Of a stretch of DNA of 64,000 nucleotides, positions 33,617 through 41,938 are shown one piece after another (the first letter of the stretch is position 1; every line of letters begins with the position of its first letter). Source of the DNA: Rothia mucilaginosa ATCC 25296. Its GTDB lineage: Bacteria; Actinomycetota; Actinomycetes; Actinomycetales; Micrococcaceae. Position numbers and translations under genes: made by a program. The stretch lies in assembly GCF_000175615.1 (NCBI RefSeq), contig NZ_ACVO01000015.1, positions 62,001 to 126,000 on the forward strand, read 5' to 3'. The notes beneath the pieces are model-generated. The model ran no database searches. It was given only the letters and a program-made list of their open reading frames with translations, and had not been told where the DNA came from.

Positions 33617-35164
33617 CTAGATCTCTGCAGAACCCGTATTTTCCGCAGAACCCTTACGCTTCTTTGCCCCAGCTCGAGAGGCTGCTCGGGACGCAACGCT
33701 AGAACCAGCGGAAGCGCCCGCAGCGCCCTGAGAGTCGCTCTGAGCATCAGAGCTATCCGCCGTATCAGCCTGAGACTTCAAACGAACCACCGGAATCATG
33801 CCCGTGGCAAGCTTCGCCTGCGCATTACGCTGAGCCTTCAACGCATTCATCTGCTCCTTACGGCTCGGCTCCTGCTGAATCGGCTGACCAGAACCAAACG
33901 CCTGACGAATACCCAACGCCCATAGCGGGAACAGCAGAACCGTCAGCGCGCCGCCGGCAACCAGCAGCGACGCCGTGGACTCCTCCAAAAGATCCGAACT
34001 GGTCGCAACCTCCGTCACCGCCACAATAATCGGCAGACCCGCAGCCGAATACAACGCCAACTGCGCCTTCTGCGCGCGAGTAGTCAACCCCGAACGGGTA
34101 TCAAAGAAATGCTCCGCCAAAAGAACCGGAACGCCGCGGCACAGCAGAATACCCACCACCACGGCAAGCAGACCCAAAGGCTTAGCCACCACAGCAGAGA
34201 CATCAATGCCCATACCGCTAACCACAAAGAACAGCGGAATCATGAACGTAAAACCAACCACCTCAAGGCGGCGAGTTATCATATGCAAAGCCGCCGGAGG
34301 GGTCAGAGTACGCAGAATCAAGCCCGCCGCAAAGGCACCGAGCACCGCATCCAAATCAAAGAGGGCAGTGCACATAATCAGGGTCGCCAGCAGGAACATC
34401 GCAAGACGCAGAACCGTCTGACCGGTCGTATTCGCCTCCGCAGCCATAATCTGACGCAGACCCGGCACATGCGCAAACAGACGGTGAGGAATCAGCGCCA
34501 CAATCACCGCCACCACCATAAACGCCAGCAACACCACAATCGCCATGCCCGGCGAACGCGAAGACAGCAGCAACGAGATAGCGAAAATCGGCAGAAGCTC
34601 ACCCACAGCACCGTGCACCAGCACCGCATTACCCACCGGCGTACCGGCAGCACCGTGAGACTTCAACATCGGTAGCAGAGTACCCAATGCCGTGGAACTC
34701 AACGCCACGCCCACCGCAATATACGTATTCAGCTCATGCGAGAACGACGTAATAACCGCCGCACCCGTCATACCCAGAGCAAAGCACACCACCCACGTGG
34801 CGATAGCGCTATAACCCTGACGGCTACGCAACGACGACACGTTAATCTCAAAGCCCGCAATCAAAAAGAGCATGCCCAGACCAAGCTCCTTCAGCAGCGG
34901 GATACCGCCCTCACTGCTGGCAAGGTTGAGCATATTCGGGCCGATGAGCAGACCAAAAATAAGCAGGAAGACCACATCAGGGATCTTCTTACCCGTCAGA
35001 CGCGAAAGAATCGGGGACAGCAACGCAACCAACGTAATCCAGAAAATGGACACAAACTGGCCGCTATCGTGGCTCGACCCTTCCGACAGAGTCGTACCCG
35101 AAGCAAGAAGAGCACCAGAAGCCCCCAAATCCGTCAAGAAAAGCGGGGAAAAAGTCGAAAACAT
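33617..35164 (-). CDS. Cation:proton antiporter (CPA2/Kef type)
   Basis: 515 residues, 12-13 membrane helices covering about 37-425, followed by a cytoplasmic tail of about 90 residues rich in Lys, Ala, Ser and Gln. Family features: KIPDVVFLLIFGLLIGPNML, LGLGMLFLIAGFEIN (Na+/H+ exchanger domain), VGVALSSTALGTLLPML and LDAVLGAFAAGLILR. Exchanges Na+ or K+ for H+ in the cytoplasmic membrane. No TrkA-N domain is attached. GAGG lies 4 bases before ATG. Single gene unit. Confidence 0.88.
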   Translation of the reverse strand: MFSTFSPLFLTDLGASGALLASGTTLSEGSSHDSGQFVSIFWITLVALLSPILSRLTGKKIPDVVFLLIFGLLIGPNMLNLASSEGGIPLLKELGLGMLFLIAGFEINVSSLRSRQGYSAIATWVVCFALGMTGAAVITSFSHELNTYIAVGVALSSTALGTLLPMLKSHGAAGTPVGNAVLVHGAVGELLPIFAISLLLSSRSPGMAIVVLLAFMVVAVIVALIPHRLFAHVPGLRQIMAAEANTTGQTVLRLAMFLLATLIMCTALFDLDAVLGAFAAGLILRTLTPPAALHMITRRLEVVGFTFMIPLFFVVSGMGIDVSAVVAKPLGLLAVVVGILLCRGVPVLLAEHFFDTRSGLTTRAQKAQLALYSAAGLPIIVAVTEVATSSDLLEESTASLLVAGGALTVLLFPLWALGIRQAFGSGQPIQQEPSRKEQMNALKAQRNAQAKLATGMIPVVRLKSQADTADSSDAQSDSQGAAGASAGSSVASRAASRAGAKKRKGSAENTGSAEI

Positions 35165-35535
35165 AAAACCTCAACGTGGTGTGTGCAGGTGAGGCGCGTT
35201 TGAGACAGTGAACGGGGCGAAAATATACGCCCGCCGGATTGCCCCACCTTTAAGAACGTACCAATGGTACACACCTAACCTCGTGCAACAACACTTGAAC
35301 AGCACGTATCGAGCGCCTGAACACCGAAAATAACCGCACGAGGAAACCACATGAGAGCAAAACCTCCGCGACACCGCCGGACCAGACACAGCTTCCACCG
35401 TTACACTTAACACCTATGCCAGCGCATCCGGCTCACACCACCGGACGCGGCAGATACCCCGGCAGGGCACACCCCCTGGCGTAGCCCTAGCAGGGCGCAC
35501 AGACTCTCAAACACGGCACTACAAGGAGCGAGGAC
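35165..35535. other. Divergent promoter region, no gene seen
   Basis: 371 bases between the antiporter (minus) and the membrane protein gene (plus). Contains CATCCGG/CCGGA stem-forming sequence near 35424-35451 and the AAGGAG ribosome-binding site of the next gene. No conserved operator was recognised. Confidence 0.4.
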
Positions 35536-36669
35536 ATGGCAGCAGGGCGCACACAACCCATCCCCACCGTCAGCAGCGGGGCACGCGCCGCCTCCCTCGG
35601 AGGCACCCGACGCGACCTCGGGCTCGACCTCGCCCGCGCCTTCGCCGTGCTCAGCCTGCTCATCCCCTTCGGATACTGGCTGCAACTGATCCCAGTGTCC
35701 TGGAAGTTCTGGATCCCGCAGACCCTCGTGCCGGCTGAACCGCTCTTCGCCGCAATCCTGGGTGCCGCCGCCTGGCGCTACGCCCGCACCGCAAACTTTC
35801 CGCAGCTCTTCGCCGGAACCATCGTGCGATTCCTCGCGCTACTCCTGCTGGGCGTGGCACTCATGCAGGGCATCACCTACCTGCCGCAAGCTGACGTGAC
35901 CGTACCTGCGCAGGGCTTCTCCTACTCCCTGCCCTTCGACATGCTCGTGCACCTGGCGCTACTCACCCTGCTGACCCTATTCGTCGTGCACCTTCCCCTG
36001 TGGGCAATCGCAGTGCTAGCGGTAGTCACCAGCCCCTTCATTACCTGGACCTACACCCTGCTCATGGACGTAGCCGCCCAGGCAGATGCGTGGACCGCCG
36101 TCCAGCTACCCTTCCTCGCAAGCCACGGCGTCAACCACGCCCAAAGCGCCCAGCTCATCTGGGTCATGTGCCTGGGCATCGTACTCGTGCGCCTCTACGA
36201 CAACCTGCAAGCAAAGCTCGCAATCCCCGTGGTACTCGCCGTGCTGGCGCTCGCCGTCTACCGCACCTTTAACCCCTACACCGAGCTCGGCTTCCTCAAC
36301 AGCCCGCAGGTGCTGCTAACCCTAAACCTCGCGGCAACCCTCTACTTCTGGGCCGAATGCGCGCGCCTGCTCTCCGCACAGGCGGGAATGCTCACCCCCA
36401 TCGCCCGCCTGGGCCAGATGTCGCTGAGTGCCTCCATTGTGCTGAGCGGAATCATCATCTACGCCGGACCCACCATCAAGGCATTCACCGTCGGCGAGCA
36501 CTACGTCGCCACCGGAGGCTGGGGCACCGCCGTGTACTGGAGCGCCTTCCTGCTGCTCGGCGCCGCAATCGCCCTGGGCTTCTGCACCCTCTGGTCACGC
36601 ATGGCACGCTCCATTGCCGGACGCGGCCCTCTAGAGGCGATTCTCGCCCTCATCTCCGGGCGCGGCTAA
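35536..36669 (+). CDS. DUF418/YeiB-like integral membrane protein
   Basis: 377 residues with about nine or ten hydrophobic helices. RRDLGLDLARAFAVLSLLIPFGYW at residues 25-48 resembles the R.xGLDxxRGxA start of DUF418/acyltransferase-3-like membrane proteins, and the end SRMARSIAGRGPLEAIL resembles the GPLEW motif at the DUF418 C-terminus. Such proteins may move or modify acyl groups on surface polymers, but function is unproven. ATG 35536 has AAGGAG 7 bases upstream. Single gene between a divergent promoter and a terminator. Confidence 0.6.
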   Translation: MAAGRTQPIPTVSSGARAASLGGTRRDLGLDLARAFAVLSLLIPFGYWLQLIPVSWKFWIPQTLVPAEPLFAAILGAAAWRYARTANFPQLFAGTIVRFLALLLLGVALMQGITYLPQADVTVPAQGFSYSLPFDMLVHLALLTLLTLFVVHLPLWAIAVLAVVTSPFITWTYTLLMDVAAQADAWTAVQLPFLASHGVNHAQSAQLIWVMCLGIVLVRLYDNLQAKLAIPVVLAVLALAVYRTFNPYTELGFLNSPQVLLTLNLAATLYFWAECARLLSAQAGMLTPIARLGQMSLSASIVLSGIIIYAGPTIKAFTVGEHYVATGGWGTAVYWSAFLLLGAAIALGFCTLWSRMARSIAGRGPLEAILALISGRG

Positions 36670-36687
36670 ACGGAACTGAGCTCGATA

Positions 36688-36736
36688 CGAAAGCGACCCC
36701 CTCGCCCGCGTTCCTGCGCGGGTAGGGGGTCGCCTC
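36688..36736. terminator. Terminator after the DUF418-like gene
   Basis: GCGACCCCCT and AGGGGGTCGC arms around CCCGCG/CGCGGG. Confidence 0.85.
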
Positions 36737-36777
36737 TATGTGCTCAACATCTGCAACAGAAATACTGCGGGTACGAC

Positions 36778-36804
36778 AAAGCCCCGGTCCAGAGGACCGG
36801 GGCT
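36778..36804 (-). terminator. Terminator of the tRNA-Pro gene
   Basis: On the minus strand AGCCCCGGTCC-TCT-GGACCGGGGCT then TTTG, starting 6 bases after the tRNA 3' end. Confidence 0.85.
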
Positions 36805-36809
36805 ATCTG

Positions 36810-36883
36810 TCGGGATGACAGGATTTGAACCTGCGACCTCGTCGTCCCGAACGACGCGCGCTACCAAGCTGCGCCACATCCCG
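36810..36883 (-). tRNA. tRNA-Pro (anticodon CGG)
   Basis: 74 bases folding as a full cloverleaf: acceptor CGGGATG/CATCCCG, D-arm GCGC-AGCTTGGTA-GCGC, anticodon stem CGTCG/CGACG with loop TTCGGGA (anticodon CGG), and T-arm with GGTTCAAATCC. The CCA end is not encoded. CGG decodes the CCG proline codon, common in this high-GC genome. Confidence 0.96.
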
Positions 36884-36992
36884 ATGTTGACCTATCAGCG
36901 AATACCGTAGGCAACTCACCTAGGATAACCCAAAAAAATTCAGAACGCAACACAGCGGCACACCATCGGTCGAGGAGAGGCAAATAAAGTTC

Positions 36993-38855
36993 CTAGGCTT
37001 CAGCCTCCTGAACCTGATTCAGCTCATCCCAGGAGGCGTACATCGCCGCAAAACGACCGTCGGAAGCAATCAGCTGCTGCGGGGAGCCATCCTCCACCAC
37101 GGAACCCTCATGAATCACCAGCACACGATCAGCACCCAGAACCGTCGAGAGACGATGCGCAATCACCAGCGCCGTACGCCCCGCCAACACGGTTCGCAGC
37201 GCCGCCTGCACCGCACGCTCACTCGGAATGTCCAGCGAAGCCGTCGCCTCATCCAGAATCAGCACCCGCGGATTCGCCAAGAACACGCGAGCAAAGGACA
37301 CCAGCTGACGCTGACCCGCCGACAGGGTAATACCGCCACGGCCCAGCTGTGACTCGTAGCCGTCACGCAGACGCTCAATGAACGCGTCAGCACCCACCGC
37401 CTTCGCGGCAGCCTTCACCTGCTCATCGGACGCCTGCGGGTTACCCATGCGGATATTCTCCAGAATCGACGCGGAGAACAGGAACACCTCCTGGGTCAGC
37501 ATGAGCACCTCACGGCGCAGCTGCGCATCCGCCAGCTGGCGGACATCCACGCCGTCAATACGCACCTGACCGGCTGAAACATCGTAGAAACGAGCCACCA
37601 GCTTAGCGATTGTCGACTTACCGGCACCCGTAGCACCCACCAGCGCCACGGTCGTACCCGGCTCAATGCGCAGGGTCGTCTCCTTCAACGCGTGACGATC
37701 CGACGTGTACCCAAAGACCGCCGAATCCAGCTCCACCAGAGCACCCTGAACTTTGCCGGACGTGCCCGCAGCGGTACCGGTAGCAGACTCTACAGCGCGC
37801 TCATGCGGATGCTCCGGCTCAGCAACCTCCGGCTCCTCAGCCAAGAACGACGACAGCTTCTCCAGCGCGGACATCGCCGACTGGAACATGTTGTAGAACT
37901 CAGAAAGCTGCATGACCGGCTCAAACACACGGTTCGCGTAAATCACCAGCGCCAGCAGAGTACCGATCTGCATGGTGCCGCCCAGCACCGCATAACCACC
38001 CAGCACCAGCGCACCGGCAATAAACACATTGCCCAAAAGCATCAGCACGGGTGAGTAGACGCCGAAAATCTTAATGGAATCCATCACCGCAAGGCGGTAA
38101 CGCTCCGACGCCTGAGCGTACTCATAACGCATCTGCGCCTCCGCACCAAACGCCTTCACCGCACGGATACCCGTAAAAGTCTCCACAAAACGGCTCGTCA
38201 AATGCGCAGACTCGGTACGCATCGTACGGAAAACCGGCACCGCAGCCTTCTGGAACCAGCGCGTCAAGAAGTAAATCGGCACGCCCATGACCAGCATGAA
38301 CAGACCAATACGCCAATCTAGAAGGAAAATAGCGACCGCAGAAATCACCATGGACAGCAACGTAATCGCCAACTGGCTGATGCCGCTGTCCAAGAAGCTG
38401 CGGACCGTATCAATATCGCTGGTCAAACGCGAAATGACCTTGCCCGAGGTGTACCGCTCATGGAACGACACGCTCAGCGACTGCGCGTGACGGAACACCC
38501 GCTTACGCAGGTACACCACCACACCCAGCGACACACGCACCGTGTACGCCACGTTGACCCACGAAAAAATCGCGGTCACCGCGGTAGCCGCCACAAAAAA
38601 TACCAGCAGGGTCAGCAGAGGAGAAACGTCGCCCTGCTTGAGCGGCTCAATGGAACTATCCAGGACGCGGGCAATCAGAATCGGCGCAACCGCCGAGGAA
38701 CCCGAGACCAAAAGCACCGAAATAATCGACAGAGCCAACGCCCCACGATGCGGGCGCAACATCTGGCGTAACAGCGCCATCGAGCGTTCACGGGTCTCCG
38801 CGCGCTCCTGCGGGCTCATCTGTTCCCGCGGCTCCGCCGGACGATGATGGGCCAT
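36993..38855 (-). CDS. ABC exporter half-transporter B (canonical ATPase subunit)
   Basis: 620 residues: six-helix type I exporter membrane domain (about 40-330) and a C-terminal NBD. Walker A GATGAGKST, signature LSAGQRQLVSFARVF (Ala instead of Gly in LSGGQ), Walker B VLILDEATASLD with catalytic Glu, H-loop IAHRLSTV. Its ATG overlaps the stop of the upstream half-transporter (TAATG), so the two form a heterodimer. Membrane exporter for drugs, lipids or peptides; substrate not readable. Confidence 0.93.
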   Translation of the reverse strand: MAHHRPAEPREQMSPQERAETRERSMALLRQMLRPHRGALALSIISVLLVSGSSAVAPILIARVLDSSIEPLKQGDVSPLLTLLVFFVAATAVTAIFSWVNVAYTVRVSLGVVVYLRKRVFRHAQSLSVSFHERYTSGKVISRLTSDIDTVRSFLDSGISQLAITLLSMVISAVAIFLLDWRIGLFMLVMGVPIYFLTRWFQKAAVPVFRTMRTESAHLTSRFVETFTGIRAVKAFGAEAQMRYEYAQASERYRLAVMDSIKIFGVYSPVLMLLGNVFIAGALVLGGYAVLGGTMQIGTLLALVIYANRVFEPVMQLSEFYNMFQSAMSALEKLSSFLAEEPEVAEPEHPHERAVESATGTAAGTSGKVQGALVELDSAVFGYTSDRHALKETTLRIEPGTTVALVGATGAGKSTIAKLVARFYDVSAGQVRIDGVDVRQLADAQLRREVLMLTQEVFLFSASILENIRMGNPQASDEQVKAAAKAVGADAFIERLRDGYESQLGRGGITLSAGQRQLVSFARVFLANPRVLILDEATASLDIPSERAVQAALRTVLAGRTALVIAHRLSTVLGADRVLVIHEGSVVEDGSPQQLIASDGRFAAMYASWDELNQVQEAEA

Positions 38856-40885
38856 TAGCCCTCCTCCATCGTCATCAGCTGACGGTACTGCTCCGAAGAG
38901 TCCATCAGCTCAGCGTGAGTGCCCTCGGCGACCACGGCACCGTCAACCATCAGCAGCACGCGGTCCGCCAACGCCACCGTGGAGGGGCGGTGCGCCGTCA
39001 ACAGGGTAGTAGCGCCGCCCAGGCCCTCCAGACCCTCACGCAGACCGGTAATAATACGTTCCTCGGTGTTCACGTCCAGCGCCGAGAACGGGTCATCCAG
39101 CAGCAGCACGGAGGGGCGCTTCGCCAAAGCGCGCGCCAACGACAGACGCTGACGCTGACCACCCGAAAGGCTCAGACCCTCCTCACCAATGACGGTATCC
39201 AGACCCTGCGGAAGCTCCGCCACGAAATCGCACGCAGCCAGCTGCAGCGCGGTCTGGAGGGTCGCCTCCAGCTCTTCTGCGGCGGGGTAGTCCTCATCCT
39301 CGGTGCCGTGCTCGTACTGCTCGGCAACGCCCATCAGTACGTTCTCGCGGACCGTGCCGGAGAAGAGTACCGCCTCCTCAAAGACGAATGCGGTCTGGGC
39401 GCGCACCTCCTCAAGAGACATGTCGGCGGTATCTCGGGTGCCAAAACGCAGGGAACCGGAGGTCGGCTCGTAGAAACGCGGAACCAGCGACAGCACGGTC
39501 GACTTGCCGCTACCGGTTGCACCCACCAGCGCCAGAATCTCACCCGGGAAGACCTTGAAGTTTACGTCCTTCAGCACCGAAACCTCGGGTGCCTTCACCT
39601 CAGAGTTCGCGTCGGTATCCTCAGCAGAAACAGGTGCTTCGGCAGCATCGTAGCTGAACTGAACGTGATCGAAAGTGACAGATACTGCGCCACCGCTGGG
39701 GTACTGCATAGTTTCCTTCCCGGAGCCGCCCTCGGCAGACACTCCAGCTACTGTTGACGAATCAGAAGCACCCTGCGGATGCTCGGGCCCAGACACAGCC
39801 GCGGAGCCACGAACCAGCGGCACCGCCTCAAAGCCGGGCTCGTCCATAACCTCGTTGTGGCGTTCCAATGCCACCTTATAGCTCAAATAGGCAGACATCA
39901 GCGCGGTCGAGCGCGTCACGTGGCTGAGCACGGTCGTCTGCACCGCAAAGTAGGCGGTCATCGCGCCCAGGCTCAAGGTGCCCGCCGCAACCTGCGAAGC
40001 GCCCACAGCCAGCGCCACCGCCGTGGAGACACCCACAATCAGGCCCTGGTACAGGGCAACACGAGCCACCAGCATCGACCTGCCGTACTCGCGCACCTGC
40101 AGGGCGTCCACCGACTCGGAATATTCCTGAATCTGCTCGGGGGAGCGGCCCAGCGCCTTAATCACGCGGATGCCGCGCACCGACTCCTCAATGCGGGTGG
40201 AGAGGTCGCCCGTCATCTGCTGAATCTCATGTGAAGCGCGGTAGTACTTGCGGGTGAAGTTCACCAGCGACAGCACCAGAATAGGCACGGTCACCACGAA
40301 CACCAGCGCCAGAGACGGCGAAGAACGCAGCATGAAGAAGCCACCGACCAGGAACATCACCGCAACAGTCAGCATCTGAACAATACCGAAAGACAACCAA
40401 CGGCGAATCGTCCCCAAATCGCTCATGGAGCGGGTCAGCAACTGACCGGAGGGCCAACGATCCAGCAGAGAAAGCGGGGCACTGAGCAGGCGGTCAAAGA
40501 AGTTCATGCGCATGGACAGCTCAATCGTGGAGGTCGGGTCCACAATCAGCCAGCGCCTCCAATACATGAAGGAGGCATGCGCAATACCCAGCAGAAGCAC
40601 CAGGCCGCCGGCAATCCAGATGGCGCTCTCGGTGGTGCTCTGCGAGAGATGATCCACAATAATCTGCAGTACCTGCGGGATGGAAATCTCAAGGGCACCG
40701 GCACCGAACGCCACGAGCAGACCCACGCCCCAGCGCACACGAATCGGACGCGCATACGCGGCGAGGGTGTGCGGGGCACGCTGACCGTGCGCGTAGTCGA
40801 TTGGGCTGGGGGTTGGTTCGCTCGCGGTCTCCAGGAAGGGGTTGCGGCGCCGCTTAGGCGTGCGTGCTGTAGAAGCCTCGGACAT
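38855..40885 (-). CDS. ABC exporter half-transporter A (degenerate ATPase subunit)
   Basis: 676 residues: N-terminal cytoplasmic stretch, six-helix membrane domain (about 50-325), an Ala/Ser/Glu-rich linker, then an NBD with an acidic insert (about 415-435) before Walker A. GATGSGKST and LSLSGGQRQRLSLARA are intact, but Walker B reads VLLLDDPFSALD, with Asp in place of the catalytic Glu. This matches the degenerate nucleotide site of asymmetric heterodimeric exporters such as TM287/288. Coupled by TAATG overlaps to both the metallophosphoesterase upstream and its partner downstream. Confidence 0.93.
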   Translation of the reverse strand: MSEASTARTPKRRRNPFLETASEPTPSPIDYAHGQRAPHTLAAYARPIRVRWGVGLLVAFGAGALEISIPQVLQIIVDHLSQSTTESAIWIAGGLVLLLGIAHASFMYWRRWLIVDPTSTIELSMRMNFFDRLLSAPLSLLDRWPSGQLLTRSMSDLGTIRRWLSFGIVQMLTVAVMFLVGGFFMLRSSPSLALVFVVTVPILVLSLVNFTRKYYRASHEIQQMTGDLSTRIEESVRGIRVIKALGRSPEQIQEYSESVDALQVREYGRSMLVARVALYQGLIVGVSTAVALAVGASQVAAGTLSLGAMTAYFAVQTTVLSHVTRSTALMSAYLSYKVALERHNEVMDEPGFEAVPLVRGSAAVSGPEHPQGASDSSTVAGVSAEGGSGKETMQYPSGGAVSVTFDHVQFSYDAAEAPVSAEDTDANSEVKAPEVSVLKDVNFKVFPGEILALVGATGSGKSTVLSLVPRFYEPTSGSLRFGTRDTADMSLEEVRAQTAFVFEEAVLFSGTVRENVLMGVAEQYEHGTEDEDYPAAEELEATLQTALQLAACDFVAELPQGLDTVIGEEGLSLSGGQRQRLSLARALAKRPSVLLLDDPFSALDVNTEERIITGLREGLEGLGGATTLLTAHRPSTVALADRVLLMVDGAVVAEGTHAELMDSSEQYRQLMTMEEG

Positions 40886-41898
40886 TAGCGGCGGCCACCT
40901 TTCGAAGCGGCGGCTTCACCCTTATCGCGAGCCGTGAGGGTCACCAGGATTGCCTCCGGCGGGCAGAACAGACGCACCGGCGCAAAACGAGAGGTACCCA
41001 AACCGGCAGAAACCTGAACCGGAATACCGGACTGCTCACTGACACCCTTCGCACGCGAAGGCGGCAAATCGCAGTTGCTGACCAGGGCATGACCGCCGGG
41101 CAGGCAGACCTGACCGCCGTGCGTATGACCGGCAAAAATAGCCTGCGCACCGTCCTGCACGAAGCGGTGCAGGGTACGCATATAGGGGGCGTGCGCCACG
41201 CCGATACGGACGCTCGGCTCCTCACCCTCATCGAAGGCGCCGGGAGCGAAGCCGGGGTGCTCATCGTAGCGCAGGTGCGGGTCATCCACACCGGAGAACT
41301 CCAGACGCAGACCCTTAAGGTTCAGCGTATCGTAGCGGTTGACCAGGCCCGTCCAGCCGCGCGACTCGAACGCCTCGTGCATCCGCTCAATGGGCAGTGC
41401 TACACGCGAGCCCTCCTCAATCATCTGCGGGGTGCGCGGCTGCCACAGGTAGCGTGCCGGGTTCTTGAAGACGGGCGCGAAATAGCAATTCGAGCCGGGC
41501 ACAAACACGCCGGGGAAATCCATGAGCGGGTCGAGCGCCTCCAGCAGCGGACCCATACCGTCCACGTGGGAGAGATTATCGCCCGTGTTCATCACCAAAT
41601 CCGGCTCCAGGGCAGCTAGCGAGTGCATGAAATCAATCTTCTTCTGCTGGCCCGGGATCATGTGCATATCCGAAATATGCAGAATCCTGAAGTCAGGACT
41701 ACCGGCGGGCAGTACTGGCAGGGACTCGGTGCGGAGCTGAAAATTGTTCAGCTCAATAAAGTGCCCATACGCCGCCGTGGCGGCCCCCAAGGCTGCAGTG
41801 GCGGCTACCGCCCCCGCTACCTTCTTCAGGAGCGGGGAGGAGCCGCGTGCGCCGGGGACCGCCACGGGGACGCGGGCGTTGACTGCGTTTTCACACAT
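40885..41898 (-). CDS. Membrane-anchored metallophosphoesterase
   Basis: 337 residues from the ATG at 41898; a TTG 6 bases further upstream lies too close to the GAAAGG ribosome-binding site. One membrane helix (about 27-46), then a calcineurin-like phosphoesterase domain: HISDMH (DxH), NTGDN, GSNC in the place of GNHD, and AGHTHGGQVCLPG. The GSNC variant replaces the usual His-Asp of motif III. Family members in actinobacteria act outside or at the membrane on nucleotides or lipids. Its stop overlaps the next gene, so it is co-transcribed with the ABC exporter; it also follows the penicillin-binding protein gene closely. Confidence 0.88.
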   Translation of the reverse strand: MCENAVNARVPVAVPGARGSSPLLKKVAGAVAATAALGAATAAYGHFIELNNFQLRTESLPVLPAGSPDFRILHISDMHMIPGQQKKIDFMHSLAALEPDLVMNTGDNLSHVDGMGPLLEALDPLMDFPGVFVPGSNCYFAPVFKNPARYLWQPRTPQMIEEGSRVALPIERMHEAFESRGWTGLVNRYDTLNLKGLRLEFSGVDDPHLRYDEHPGFAPGAFDEGEEPSVRIGVAHAPYMRTLHRFVQDGAQAIFAGHTHGGQVCLPGGHALVSNCDLPPSRAKGVSEQSGIPVQVSAGLGTSRFAPVRLFCPPEAILVTLTARDKGEAAASKGGRR

Positions 41899-41938
41899 TA
41901 TCAATCGCCTTTCAGGCTTCAGCTGATGAGCTGTGATT

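Noticed and set aside
36810..36883. tRNA-Pro as an integration site of a mobile element
   Set aside because: No integrase and no duplicated tRNA 3' end seen on either side in this window.
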